DNA of 35,652 nucleotides from NCBI GenBank assembly GCA_945862125.1, contig CAMAYC010000041.1, positions 1 through 35,652 of the forward strand, in the 5' to 3' direction. Each line of letters begins with the position of its first letter. The stretch's first letter is position 1. Shown here one piece after another: positions 23,790 to 31,488 of the stretch. The translations under genes and the position numbers were made by a program. The notes beneath the pieces were generated by a model that saw only the letters and a list, made by a program, of their open reading frames with translations, was not told where the DNA came from and searched no databases. Origin of the DNA: Reyranella massiliensis 521. Lineage in GTDB: Bacteria; Pseudomonadota; Alphaproteobacteria; Reyranellales; Reyranellaceae.

Positions 23790-23989
23790 ATGCCCGATAC
23801 GCCATCTCAAGACGAAATCGTCCGCCTCGCCCGACAGGCTGGCCTCGATCTGCCATAGGCCTCGACGAACTCGTCGAGGCCTATGGCCATGTACAGGCGA
23901 TGATCGCGCGCCTGCCTGCGGGGCGGCCGCACGGCGACGAGCCGGCACACACCTTCGTGCCGCAGAAATTCCAGCCGGCGAAGGAGTAG
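23790..23989 (+). pseudogene. Broken GatC/AtzG-like small partner of the amidase (frameshift)
   Basis: From the ATG at 23790 (AGGA upstream) the frame reads MPDTPSQDEIVRLARQAGLDLP and stops at 23856-23858. The -1 frame continues without interruption as LDELVEAYGHVQAMIARLPA and on to FVPQKFQPAKE, stopping at 23987-23989. Joined, these give about 66 residues that look like the small GatC-like partner encoded beside many amidases: an N-terminal IVRLARxAGLDLP helix, a second helix, then a DEPAHxFVP tail. The break falls at a perfect palindrome. No slippery heptamer is seen, so programmed shifting is unlikely; a real mutation or a sequencing/assembly error are the choices. The amidase ribosome site (AAGGAG) lies in its last codons. 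The family label is from memory and pattern. Confidence 0.6.
23852..23887. repeat. Perfect palindrome, 17-bp arms with 2-base centre
   Basis: GCCATAGGCCTCGACGA (23852-23868), the centre AC, and TCGTCGAGGCCTATGGC (23871-23887) are exact reverse complements. Both strands would encode a GLDE-L/F-VEAYG-like peptide. The left arm contains the stop codon that ends the first half of the broken small gene, and the right arm is coding in its second half. No T-tract follows, so it is not a terminator. Perfect arms of this length inside a coding sequence suggest template-switch correction of a quasipalindrome, or a fold-back artefact. Confidence 0.92.
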
Positions 23990-23992
23990 GCT

Positions 23993-25381
23993 GTGTCGGA
24001 TCCAGCTTTTCTCACCATCGCCGAGGCGTTGAAGCTCATCGCCGCCCGTAAGCTGTCGCCCGTCGAGCTGACCGAAGCGTACCTCGCCCGGATTGTGCAT
24101 CTCGACCATCTGCTGGACAGTTTCGTCACCCTGACGGCCGAGCGCGCGCGCGCCGAGGCCAAAGTCGCCGAAGCTGCGGTCATGGCCGGCAAGACGCTCG
24201 GCCGGCTGCACGGGATTCCCTATTGCCTGAAGGACATCTTCGACACGGCCGGCATCCGCACGACGGCGATGTCGAAGCTGCTGGCCGACAATGTTCCAGC
24301 GCGGGATTCGTTCTGCCAGGAGCGGATGGCGGCGGCGGGCGGCATTCTGCTGGGCAAGAACGCCACCTGGGAGTTCGCCCACGGCGGGCCGTCGTGGGAC
24401 GTGCTGTTTCCACCGGCGCGCAATCCGTGGCACCGCGACCATTCACCGGCCGGTTCGTCCTCCGGCTCCGCGGCGGCTGTCGCCGCGGGCTTCTCGCCGG
24501 CCACGCTCGGCAGCGACACCGGCGGGTCGATCCGCGGTCCAGCCGCCGCCTGCGGCATTGCCGGTCTGAAGCCGACCTACGGTCTGGTCAGCCGGCGCGG
24601 CGTCATTCCCAACTGCTTTACCCACGATCATGCCGGGCCGCTGGCCTGGACGACCGAGGACGTGGCGATCCTGATGCAGGTCATCGCCGGTCACGATCCG
24701 GAGGATCCTGGCTCTGCCGACGTGCCCATTCCCGACTACTGCGAGGCACTCACAGGCGACGTGCGGGGCCTGGTGATCGGCGTGCCAGCGGACTGGCTGG
24801 AGAAGGAGCTGCCGCTGGCGCCAGCCACAAAGGCAGCCTTCGACGCGGCGCTGGAAGTGTTCCGCGGTCTCGGTGCCACGGTGCGGCCGGTCGTCTTGCC
24901 GCCGCTGCAACAGTTCGATGACGCCAAGAAGATCATTGCCGTTGCCGAACTCTTCACCATCCACGGCCGGGATCTGCGGACACGGCCTGAATTGTTCGGC
25001 GCCAGCCTGCGATATCGGATCATTGCCGGCGGCCTGGTGCGCGCCGAGGACTATATCCAGGCCCAACGCCAGCGAACCGATCTGGCGCGGGCGATGCAAA
25101 AGGTCATGTCGACGGTCGATCTGTTGATGCTGCCGACGGGCGAACCGGCGGGAAAACTCGAACCTGTCCCGCCCTCGACCCTGTTCACCAAGGCCTCGCT
25201 CACCACGCCGTTCAACGTCGGCGGCAATCCCGCCCTGTCGATCTGCAGCGGCTTCGCCGCCAATGGCCTGCCGTTCTCCCTCCAGATCGTCGGCCGGCTG
25301 TTCGACGACGCCACCGTCCTGCGCGCGGGCGACGCCTACGAAAAGGCGACGCCTTGGCGCGACAGGCGGCCGGCGCTGTAG
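23993..25381 (+). CDS. Amidase-signature family hydrolase, GatA/AtzE-like
   Basis: This 462-residue amidase-signature enzyme hydrolyses a C-N bond using a Ser-cisSer-Lys triad. K80 (IPYCLKDIFDTAG), S155 (AGSSSGSAAA) and S179 (GSDTGGSIRGP) have the 75- and 24-residue spacings of GatA. GTG at 23993 is the start, with AAGGAG seven bases upstream overlapping the end of the small upstream gene; this coupling also argues the small gene was a real partner. A GatA role in tRNA charging is unlikely because no gatB is nearby and the context is catabolic. A DUF2000 gene follows at 25431. If the small subunit is needed, loss of its frame could impair activity. The amide substrate is unknown. Confidence 0.91.
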   Translation: MSDPAFLTIAEALKLIAARKLSPVELTEAYLARIVHLDHLLDSFVTLTAERARAEAKVAEAAVMAGKTLGRLHGIPYCLKDIFDTAGIRTTAMSKLLADNVPARDSFCQERMAAAGGILLGKNATWEFAHGGPSWDVLFPPARNPWHRDHSPAGSSSGSAAAVAAGFSPATLGSDTGGSIRGPAAACGIAGLKPTYGLVSRRGVIPNCFTHDHAGPLAWTTEDVAILMQVIAGHDPEDPGSADVPIPDYCEALTGDVRGLVIGVPADWLEKELPLAPATKAAFDAALEVFRGLGATVRPVVLPPLQQFDDAKKIIAVAELFTIHGRDLRTRPELFGASLRYRIIAGGLVRAEDYIQAQRQRTDLARAMQKVMSTVDLLMLPTGEPAGKLEPVPPSTLFTKASLTTPFNVGGNPALSICSGFAANGLPFSLQIVGRLFDDATVLRAGDAYEKATPWRDRRPAL

Positions 25382-25430
25382 CCTGCACAAACCTTCAAGA
25401 CGGGCGGACGACGATGCCCGAAAAGAGGGC

Positions 25431-25841
25431 ATGATCTACGATACCAAGACCGTCCTCGTCCTGCGTCGCGATCTCGCCGGCTGGCAGGCCGCCAACGTCG
25501 CGGCCTTCCTGGCGGGCGGGCTCGCCGGCGCCCATCCCCACATCATGGGCGAGGCCTATCGCGACGGCAGCGGCAAAACATATACGCCGCTGATCCGCGA
25601 GCCGGTGTTCGTCTACGGCGCCACCCTCGAGGAACTGCGGCGGACGCACCAGCGCATCCTGTCCCGCGAGCTGGTGCCGGCGATCTACATCGAGCCGATG
25701 TTTGCCACCACCAACGACGCCGACAACCGCGCCGCCGTGGCTGCGGCACCGCCCGACGCGCTGGATTTCGTCGGCGTCGGCGTCCACGGCCCGCGCAAGA
25801 CCATCGACAAGATCGTGAACGGGCTGAAGTTCCTGTCCTAG
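25431..25841 (+). CDS. DUF2000 family protein
   Basis: This 136-residue soluble protein has the TVLVLRRDLAGWQAANVAAF opening and the GEAYRDGSGKTYTPLIREPV centre that I associate with DUF2000, a family with a peptidyl-tRNA-hydrolase-2-like fold and no firm function. It ends with VGVGVHGPRKTIDKIVNGLK. The ATG at 25431 has AGAGGGC very close upstream, a short spacing. It follows the amidase by 49 bases and is probably co-transcribed. Its stop shares CTAG with the stop of the SnoaL-like gene on the other strand. No signal peptide or membrane segment. Confidence 0.78.
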   Translation: MIYDTKTVLVLRRDLAGWQAANVAAFLAGGLAGAHPHIMGEAYRDGSGKTYTPLIREPVFVYGATLEELRRTHQRILSRELVPAIYIEPMFATTNDADNRAAVAAAPPDALDFVGVGVHGPRKTIDKIVNGLKFLS

Positions 25842-26191
25842 AATCGGCTGACGTGAGCCGACACACAGCGCCAGCCCTCGGGCCGTCGCTGCCAGTCGTC
25901 AGTATACCGCCCCGCGCCCGTCGTTCCGTCGGGCTTCTTGTAAGTCGTCCGCGCGTGAATGATGGCGAAATCGCCGAGCAGCCGGATTTTCACGTCATGC
26001 TCTCGGAGATCGGTGACGGGCGAGCCGCGCCCGATCTGGGCCAGGAAGGCTGTCCGGTCGATCAACGTGCCGTCGGGATTGGTGTTGTGGAAGTCGTCGG
26101 CCAGGTGCTCATCGAACCAGCGAACATCGGCCTCGTCGACCGACCGGATGTAGTTGCGGTTGAGATCGGCCAGGACGGTCAAATCGCTCAT
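25838..26191 (-). CDS. SnoaL/DUF4440-like NTF2-fold protein
   Basis: This 117-residue cystatin-like NTF2-fold protein has the pattern LNRNYIRSVDEADVRWFDEHLADDF at the start, a middle HDVKIRLLGDFAIIHARTTY strand pair, and a closing DDWQRRPEGWRCVSAHVSRF. These match small SnoaL-like/DUF4440 proteins that act as isomerases, cyclases or binding proteins; specific function cannot be told. GGAGG lies nine bases upstream of the ATG at 26191. It is the last gene of a minus-strand run after the patatin gene (23-base gap). The 3' end overlaps the DUF2000 stop by four bases. Confidence 0.85.
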   Translation of the reverse strand: MSDLTVLADLNRNYIRSVDEADVRWFDEHLADDFHNTNPDGTLIDRTAFLAQIGRGSPVTDLREHDVKIRLLGDFAIIHARTTYKKPDGTTGAGRYTDDWQRRPEGWRCVSAHVSRF

Positions 26192-26214
26192 TTCGCTTCC
26201 TCCGTGTTCCGCGC

Positions 26215-28026
26215 TCAGGCCAGGAAGAGGCGGGCGCCCGTCGGCGAGGCGCGGGCCTTGTCGAGGCATTCCATCGTGGTGCGGTAGCCGACCTCCACAG
26301 CCGAGTCGAAGCTCGTCCAGTCGAGCAGGTCGATATGGTTCATCGGCGGCACGATCAACATGTCGGCGATGGCGCGATCCTCCTGCGCCCGCTCGGTGCT
26401 GGCGACCAGGGCCGAACGTAACAGGATGCGCACGATCGACGGGATCGGCAGCGTCTCGTCGCGCTTCCACAGCAGACGGCGGAAGAATTGCCAGGCCGAC
26501 CAGGGCTCCATGGCGTCTGCACCGGCAGCCAAAGCGCCGCCGGTGTCGATGTCGACACCGATGGTGACGCCGCGGCCCATGCGGCGCATCGCACGTACCG
26601 GGAAATTGTCGATGACGCCACCGTCGACATGGACTTCGCCGGCCTGGTTGAAGGGTGGCAGGACGCCCGGAATTGACACGCTGGCCCTGAGCCAGCGCCA
26701 CAGCCGTCCGACCGTGTGGATATCGGCCTTGGAGGTCGTGAGGTTGGCAGTGACGCAAAAGAAGGGCAGCGCCAGGTCCTCGATGTCCATTTCGTCGAAC
26801 GCCGCACGCAGCAGGGCCGCGACGCGGCGTCCGGCGAACAGCGAGATCGCCGGGATGGTGTAGTCACTGAGCGGATTGGCATCGACGAACGACCGCCGGA
26901 ACCGAGTGACTAGCTCTTCGTCGGTCCAGCGCGCCGCCACCCCGGCGGCCACGATGGCGCCCATGCTGGTGCCTCCGATCAGGTCGATCGGCACGCCCGA
27001 GGCACGCATCGCCTTGACGACCCCGATGTGGGTGAAGGCTCGCGCGCCGCCGCCCGCCATCACGAGGCCGACCGCGTGTCCCGTCAGGAGACGGCCCAGC
27101 CGGTCGATGTCGGCATGCAGGTCGAGCCGCACATGATGATGCTGGCCGTAGAGTCCGCCCGCCAGCAGGGGTGCCGTCGAGCCGGGCGCGGGCTCGTGGC
27201 CCTCATGCAGCAGCACCAGTTCGCGGCGGCGATGGAACACGGCGCCTGCCCGCGCCATCTCGATCTCGAAGGGAAGTTTGGTCGGGAGGTCGGAGTCGGC
27301 GCTGCGCACCACCACCAGGCAGTCGGCCTGGCGCAGGCAGAGTTCGGTCCAGGGTGTGAGCGTCGGATCGGCGCGGTAGAGGACGAAGGACGATTCCATC
27401 TCGCAGCGTGCGAACCACTCCGGTTCCTGCCCCAGGGAGTCGGATCCCAGAAGCTGGACCTGATTGCCGATCCGGCCGAGGGCGCTGGCCAGCAGCACCG
27501 CGAACCGCGCCGCCGGCACGTCCGGGCCCGATGGCAGGATCGCGAAAGTCCGGGGCTGCCGTCGGCGCTTGCCGGGCGGGACGGCGTTGCGCGCCGCGAC
27601 GTAGCGCATGAGCGTCGGCAATACCTCATGGTGCACCGCCGTCAGGGAGTCGAAGTCGGCCCGCGCCAGGCGCCAGACCTCGCTGTCGCGCAGCGCCGCG
27701 ACGCTGCGCGTGCGCTCGCTTTCGGACAGCAGCGACATCTCGCCCACGATATTGCCGGGTGTGATCTCGGCAATGAGGAGCGGCTCCTCGCCCTCGGCAT
27801 CCTCGTGCCGGAACACGCCGAGGCAGCCGCTCGCCACGAGATAGACCGCATCGGCGGCCTCGCCCTGGCGAAACAGTGGCGCGCCGCCAGGCAGGACGAG
27901 CAGCGTGAGCTGGTGCTCGACGGCCATGAGGCTCTTGGTGTCGAGGTCGGCAAACAGGGGCGCATGCTGAAGCGCCCGGCGGAGCCGCAGCCGGGAGGCG
28001 TCCTCGCTCGATGCGACGATGCTCAC
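26215..28026 (-). CDS. Cyclic-nucleotide-domain patatin-like phospholipase (NTE/RssA-like)
   Basis: This 603-residue protein is related to bacterial neuropathy-target-esterase homologues. An N-terminal cNMP-binding-type domain spans about 20-140 (FRQGEAADAVYLVASGCLGV, IVGEMSLLSESERTRSV). A middle domain (about 158-310) precedes the patatin domain: oxyanion GGGARAF (325-331), nucleophile S354 in GGTSMG, and D468 in VDGGVIDNFP. It probably hydrolyses phospholipids or lysophospholipids at the membrane. The GTG at 28026 is taken as start, ten bases after the DUF2817 stop, with GAGG upstream. No transmembrane segment is clear. Ligand binding by the cNMP-like domain cannot be assumed, since many such domains are degenerate. 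Confidence 0.9.
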   Translation of the reverse strand: MSIVASSEDASRLRLRRALQHAPLFADLDTKSLMAVEHQLTLLVLPGGAPLFRQGEAADAVYLVASGCLGVFRHEDAEGEEPLLIAEITPGNIVGEMSLLSESERTRSVAALRDSEVWRLARADFDSLTAVHHEVLPTLMRYVAARNAVPPGKRRRQPRTFAILPSGPDVPAARFAVLLASALGRIGNQVQLLGSDSLGQEPEWFARCEMESSFVLYRADPTLTPWTELCLRQADCLVVVRSADSDLPTKLPFEIEMARAGAVFHRRRELVLLHEGHEPAPGSTAPLLAGGLYGQHHHVRLDLHADIDRLGRLLTGHAVGLVMAGGGARAFTHIGVVKAMRASGVPIDLIGGTSMGAIVAAGVAARWTDEELVTRFRRSFVDANPLSDYTIPAISLFAGRRVAALLRAAFDEMDIEDLALPFFCVTANLTTSKADIHTVGRLWRWLRASVSIPGVLPPFNQAGEVHVDGGVIDNFPVRAMRRMGRGVTIGVDIDTGGALAAGADAMEPWSAWQFFRRLLWKRDETLPIPSIVRILLRSALVASTERAQEDRAIADMLIVPPMNHIDLLDWTSFDSAVEVGYRTTMECLDKARASPTGARLFLA

Positions 28027-28036
28027 CCGCGGCGCC

Positions 28037-29128
28037 TCATGATCCGGTGAGGCCCTTCAGTGCCCAGCCGATCGTCTGGTCGGCGCGGGCCCATACCATC
28101 TCCCGCCATTTGTCGCCCGACGGGAAGAAGCGCTCCTTCATGTCGGCCTTCAGCGCGCGGCCCTGCGCCGAGTTGAGGTCGCCGCGCTGGTGCAGCCAGT
28201 TGTCGGCCCGCACCGCGCCCAGCACTTCGGGCACGGAGTAGGTGCCGTATTCCAGCGCGATCGACGTCACCTCCGCGTCGGGCAGCTCCTGCGGAAAGGC
28301 ATCCGTCATGCAGCCCACCACCACCGCCGACGTCGAAGTGCCGCTCTCCGGCGAAGTCATCTCGTCGCCGTACCAGGCCTTGGAGCGGGCGAACGATTTG
28401 GCCTGGGGCGACACCGCACAGATCAGCTCGCCGTGACCGAACGGCCCAAGGCCAGTGTGAAAGTCGATGATCCCGACGCGGCGCGCCTGCGCGAGTTCCT
28501 TGCGGGCGATGGCACGGATGGTGCGGTTGCTCCAGGTCGGCGTGGTTCCGCCGAAGAAGATGCCATCGGGATGGGTGTACTGGCCGGCGCTGATCGCGCT
28601 CTGCAGCCCGAAGGCGCCGTGCTTCTGGGCGTAGGCGGCGAACACCGCTTCGGACTTTGCGGTGCTGGCGTCGTTCCAGTCGTGGGGCAGGACGGCATCG
28701 GCGATGGCGAGGTAGCCGTCATTGACCGGATAGGCCTTGTCGTGGTCGACGAAGTTGCGGTTGAGGTCGACATTGTCCTCGGTCACCCGGCGGCTCCAGG
28801 CAAAGCCGTAGGGATTGAGGGCGTGGATCACCAGCGCCCCGGTGTCCTTGGGCAGCCGGCCGGCGCCGCCGGTCCGCAGCCAGGCGATCTCGGCACCGGA
28901 ACCGCAATGTCCTTCGACGCCATGCGTGCCGGCGATCAGCACCAGCATGTTGGCGGCATCGGCCGGACCGAACCGCGCTGTGTCGAGATAGAGTGATTCG
29001 CCGCCCGGCCCGCGCGCCTTGGGATTGAGCCAGGAGCGCAGCGCGCCTCCCGCCTGTGCCGCCGCTGCGCAGAACTTGGGACGCGCGTCGGCATAGCTTT
29101 CGGAAAAGCACTCTGGAATTGACGTCAT
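28037..29128 (-). CDS. DUF2817 family, M14-carboxypeptidase-like protein
   Basis: This 363-residue protein has the M14-like zinc signature H69-x-x-E72 in GTHGVEGHCGS, then NPYGFAWSRRVTEDNVDLNR with the Arg/Asn substrate-anchoring block, and a later DFHTGLGPFGHGE carrying the third zinc His. This combination matches DUF2817, a family of uncharacterised zinc peptidase/amidase-like proteins. The ATG at 29128 follows GGAGGAAT; a longer start near 29152 lies within the ribosome-site region. No signal peptide. It sits between apt (62-base gap) and the patatin gene (10-base gap). Substrate unknown; hydrolysis of an N-acyl amino acid or peptide is a family-based guess. Confidence 0.85.
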   Translation of the reverse strand: MTSIPECFSESYADARPKFCAAAAQAGGALRSWLNPKARGPGGESLYLDTARFGPADAANMLVLIAGTHGVEGHCGSGAEIAWLRTGGAGRLPKDTGALVIHALNPYGFAWSRRVTEDNVDLNRNFVDHDKAYPVNDGYLAIADAVLPHDWNDASTAKSEAVFAAYAQKHGAFGLQSAISAGQYTHPDGIFFGGTTPTWSNRTIRAIARKELAQARRVGIIDFHTGLGPFGHGELICAVSPQAKSFARSKAWYGDEMTSPESGTSTSAVVVGCMTDAFPQELPDAEVTSIALEYGTYSVPEVLGAVRADNWLHQRGDLNSAQGRALKADMKERFFPSGDKWREMVWARADQTIGWALKGLTGS

Positions 29129-29190
29129 AAATTCTATTCCTCCCGTCGCCATCGTAGCCGGTTTGGCGGTAGCGCGGGAAGCGGCCGTGC

Positions 29191-29718
29191 CTAGCTGTCG
29201 TACTTGAGCAGCGTTTCGATCGGCACATTCAGCCGCTTGCGGCCCTCGAGGAAGGTGAGCTCGATCACGCAGGCCGCCGCCGGTACGACGCCGCCGACCT
29301 GCTCCAGCAGATTCACCGCCGCCGCCAGGGTGCCCCCGGTGGCCAGCAGGTCGTCGACTAGTACGACGCGCGCGCCCTTCTTGATGGCGTCGTTCTGGAT
29401 CTCGATCGTGTCGGTGCCGTACTCCAGCGCATAGGTGTGGCGCACCGTGGTGCCGGGCAGCTTGCCCTGCTTGCGCAGCATCACGAAGCCGGTGCCCAGC
29501 GCCAGCGCCAGCGGTGCGGCCAGAAGGAAACCGCGCGATTCGATGCCGGCAAGCACGTCGGGCTTGTAGGGCCGGAGCATGTCGGCCATCCGCTCGATGG
29601 TGGCGTGCCAGGCCTTGGCGTGCGCCAGCAAGGTCGAGATGTCGTAGAAGAGGATGCCCGGCTTGGGAAAATCGGGGATCGAGCGGATGTGCTTCTTGAG
29701 ATCGATGTCGTTGCTCAT
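29191..29718 (-). CDS. apt: Adenine phosphoribosyltransferase
   Basis: This 175-residue cytoplasmic purine-salvage enzyme joins adenine and PRPP to give AMP. The N-terminus [16 protein letters not shown] is characteristic of Apt. The [14 protein letters not shown] block contacts the base, and the PRPP-binding loop is [13 protein letters not shown] (118-130). The length fits the family. Apt usually has ITPLL after the Asp; here it is ISTLL, a mild variation. The ATG at 29718 follows GGAAGAG and is 12 bases past the amidase stop, so apt probably shares that transcript. Linkage to an amidase could reflect nitrogen or purine scavenging, but this is inference. Confidence 0.96.
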   Translation of the reverse strand: MSNDIDLKKHIRSIPDFPKPGILFYDISTLLAHAKAWHATIERMADMLRPYKPDVLAGIESRGFLLAAPLALALGTGFVMLRKQGKLPGTTVRHTYALEYGTDTIEIQNDAIKKGARVVLVDDLLATGGTLAAAVNLLEQVGGVVPAAACVIELTFLEGRKRLNVPIETLLKYDS

Positions 29719-29730
29719 GACTCTTCCTGA

Positions 29731-31188
29731 TCAGCTGTAGGCCGGTGGCGGTTCGAAGCTGCGGTATTCCTTCTCCAGCAGCTTGGCGAACTCGATACAG
29801 GTGTAGTCGCCGTACTGCGGGCCGATGATCTGCACGCCGATCGGCAGCCCTTCCTTGGTCTGGCCGATCGGGGCGGCCGTCGAGGGCAACCAGGTGACGC
29901 CGGAATAGCCCGCCCAGAAAATCTGGTCGACGACGGGCACCTTCTTGTTGTTGACCACGATGGTGCGCAGATGGCGCAAGCCCTTCTGGTCGTGCGGAAA
30001 GGCCGCCGTTACGGCGACCGGGCACAGCATCAGGTCATAGTCCTTGAAGAACTCGTCCCAGGCCCAACGCATCTTGTGCCGCTTCTCGTTGAGCCGCAGC
30101 CAGTCGCGGTGCGCGAGCGAATTGCCGCGCTGCATCTGGGCGAAATAGCTCATGTCGTCGGACGGCAAGGTGGCCGCGTCCTTGACGGCCTGCTCGTAGA
30201 CGGCATCGGCCATGCGGGCCGAGGTCGCCGCGCGCAGCAGGCGGATGTAGACATCGTTCAGCTCCACCGTGTCGATGGCCGGCCGCGCCTTGTCGCTGAC
30301 CTTGGCTTTGTTCTTGGCGAGGAACGACGCAAGCTTGGAAATCTGCTCCTGCACCGAATCGTCGACTTCGGCATTGGGGTCGGTCAGCAGCACGGCGACC
30401 TTGAAGTCGCGCAGCCTGGTCTTCTTCGAGCGCGGCAGGCTGAGCGTCCAGCCGCGGCCGTCGAGCGCATCGGGCCCGGCCATCGCGTCCATGGCGATCT
30501 CGAGGTCCGCCGCGCCACGCGCCAGCGGTCCCACGACGCCGATGTCGCCATAGGCGACGGCACCGGCCAGCGCATGGCCCTTGGGCGAGACGACGCCCCA
30601 GCTCGGCTTGTGGCCCCACACGCCGCAATAGTGGGCGGGGTTGCGGATCGAGGCGCCGATGTCGCTGCCGGCCTCGATGCCGGTGAGGCCGGCGGCCAGC
30701 GCCGCGCCCGAGCCGCCCGACGAGCCGCCCGGCGTGCGGCCGAGGTCCCACGGATTGTTGGTCGAGCCGTAGACCTCGTTGTAGCTCTGCCAGTCGGCTA
30801 GGTTCAGCGGGATATTGGTCTTGCCGAACAGCGTCACGCCGGCCTTCTTCATGCGCTGCACGACCAGTGCGTCGGTCTTGACGATGGCGTCCTTGAACGC
30901 CGGGTCGCCCCACGTCGTCGGATACCCGGCGATATCGAAGGATTCCTTGATGGTCATGGGCACGCCGTGCAGCGGCCCCAGCTTCTTGCCGGCCTTGACC
31001 GCCTTGTCGGCGGCCTTGGCCTGCTTGCGGGCGCCCTCGATGTCGGTGGCGATGATGGCGTTGAGTTCGGGGTTATAGGCCTCGACCCGCTTGAGATAGA
31101 GGTCGAGAAGCTCGACGCAGCCGATCTTCTTCTTCCGGACCGCGGCAGCGAGCTGCTTGGCAGTCTGGAACGGGAGGGCGAGGGACAT
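29731..31188 (-). CDS. Amidase-signature family hydrolase
   Basis: This 485-residue amidase has an intact triad: K81 (GVPMTIKESFDIAG), cis-Ser S156 (TPGGSSGGSGAA) and nucleophile S180 (GSDIGASIRNPA). It differs clearly from the amidase at 23993, with the NIPLNLADWQSYNEVYGSTN and CGVWGHKPSWGVVSPKG blocks of the fatty-acid-amide/acylamidase branch. A central insertion rich in Lys (about 285-310, LASFLAKNKAKVSDKA) is visible. The start is taken at ATG 31188, though a frame open to 31224 also exists and the ribosome site is weak. It heads a five-gene minus-strand run (amidase, apt, DUF2817, patatin, SnoaL-like). Substrate unknown. Confidence 0.92.
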   Translation of the reverse strand: MSLALPFQTAKQLAAAVRKKKIGCVELLDLYLKRVEAYNPELNAIIATDIEGARKQAKAADKAVKAGKKLGPLHGVPMTIKESFDIAGYPTTWGDPAFKDAIVKTDALVVQRMKKAGVTLFGKTNIPLNLADWQSYNEVYGSTNNPWDLGRTPGGSSGGSGAALAAGLTGIEAGSDIGASIRNPAHYCGVWGHKPSWGVVSPKGHALAGAVAYGDIGVVGPLARGAADLEIAMDAMAGPDALDGRGWTLSLPRSKKTRLRDFKVAVLLTDPNAEVDDSVQEQISKLASFLAKNKAKVSDKARPAIDTVELNDVYIRLLRAATSARMADAVYEQAVKDAATLPSDDMSYFAQMQRGNSLAHRDWLRLNEKRHKMRWAWDEFFKDYDLMLCPVAVTAAFPHDQKGLRHLRTIVVNNKKVPVVDQIFWAGYSGVTWLPSTAAPIGQTKEGLPIGVQIIGPQYGDYTCIEFAKLLEKEYRSFEPPPAYS

Positions 31189-31250
31189 GTGCGGGATTCC
31201 GTGCAGACGGTGGACGAGACCCAAGTCCGTACCATATTGTCCGGTCCGCC

Positions 31251-31484
31251 GTGAAGAAACTCCCCGCCCGCACGATGCATTTTGCGCTGCCGCTCGCGCT
31301 CACCTTCATCATGACGTTCTTCGTCTCCGGTGTGGCGACCTTGCGTGCCGTGGGCTTTGCCAGCGGCATGATATCGAAGTGGATGGAGTCCTGGATGGCC
31401 TCCTGGATCATGGCCTTTCCCATCATGCTGTTCCTGATGCCGGTGATGCGGCGTCTGCTGGCTCGCTTTATCGAGCAGAAATAG
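31251..31484 (+). CDS. Small DUF2798 membrane protein
   Basis: This 77-residue inner-membrane protein has two hydrophobic helices (FALPLALTFIMTFFVSGVAT and WMASWIMAFPIMLFLMPVM) and basic ends. The first-helix SGVATLRAVG and the second-helix AFPIMLFLMPVMRRL match DUF2798, a family of unknown function. It starts at GTG 31251; no strong Shine-Dalgarno is seen (GTCCGGTCC upstream). It is divergent from the amidase and converges with hrpB, leaving four bases between stops. Too short and plain for any functional claim. Confidence 0.82.
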   Translation: MKKLPARTMHFALPLALTFIMTFFVSGVATLRAVGFASGMISKWMESWMASWIMAFPIMLFLMPVMRRLLARFIEQK

Positions 31485-31488
31485 GCGT

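Noticed and set aside
23850-23860. Programmed -1 frameshifting in the small amidase partner
   Set aside because: The sequence before the stop has no X-XXY-YYZ slippery heptamer, and GatC-like proteins are not known for recoding. Mutation or sequence error is simpler.
23850-23890. The palindrome as a rho-independent terminator or an attachment site
   Set aside because: No T-tract follows on either strand, it lies inside coding sequence, and there is no integrase or direct repeat nearby.
23993-25381. Amidase as GatA of the tRNA amidotransferase
   Set aside because: Triad spacing fits, but no gatB or conventional gatC is present and the neighbours are a regulator and DUF2000, pointing to a catabolic amidase.
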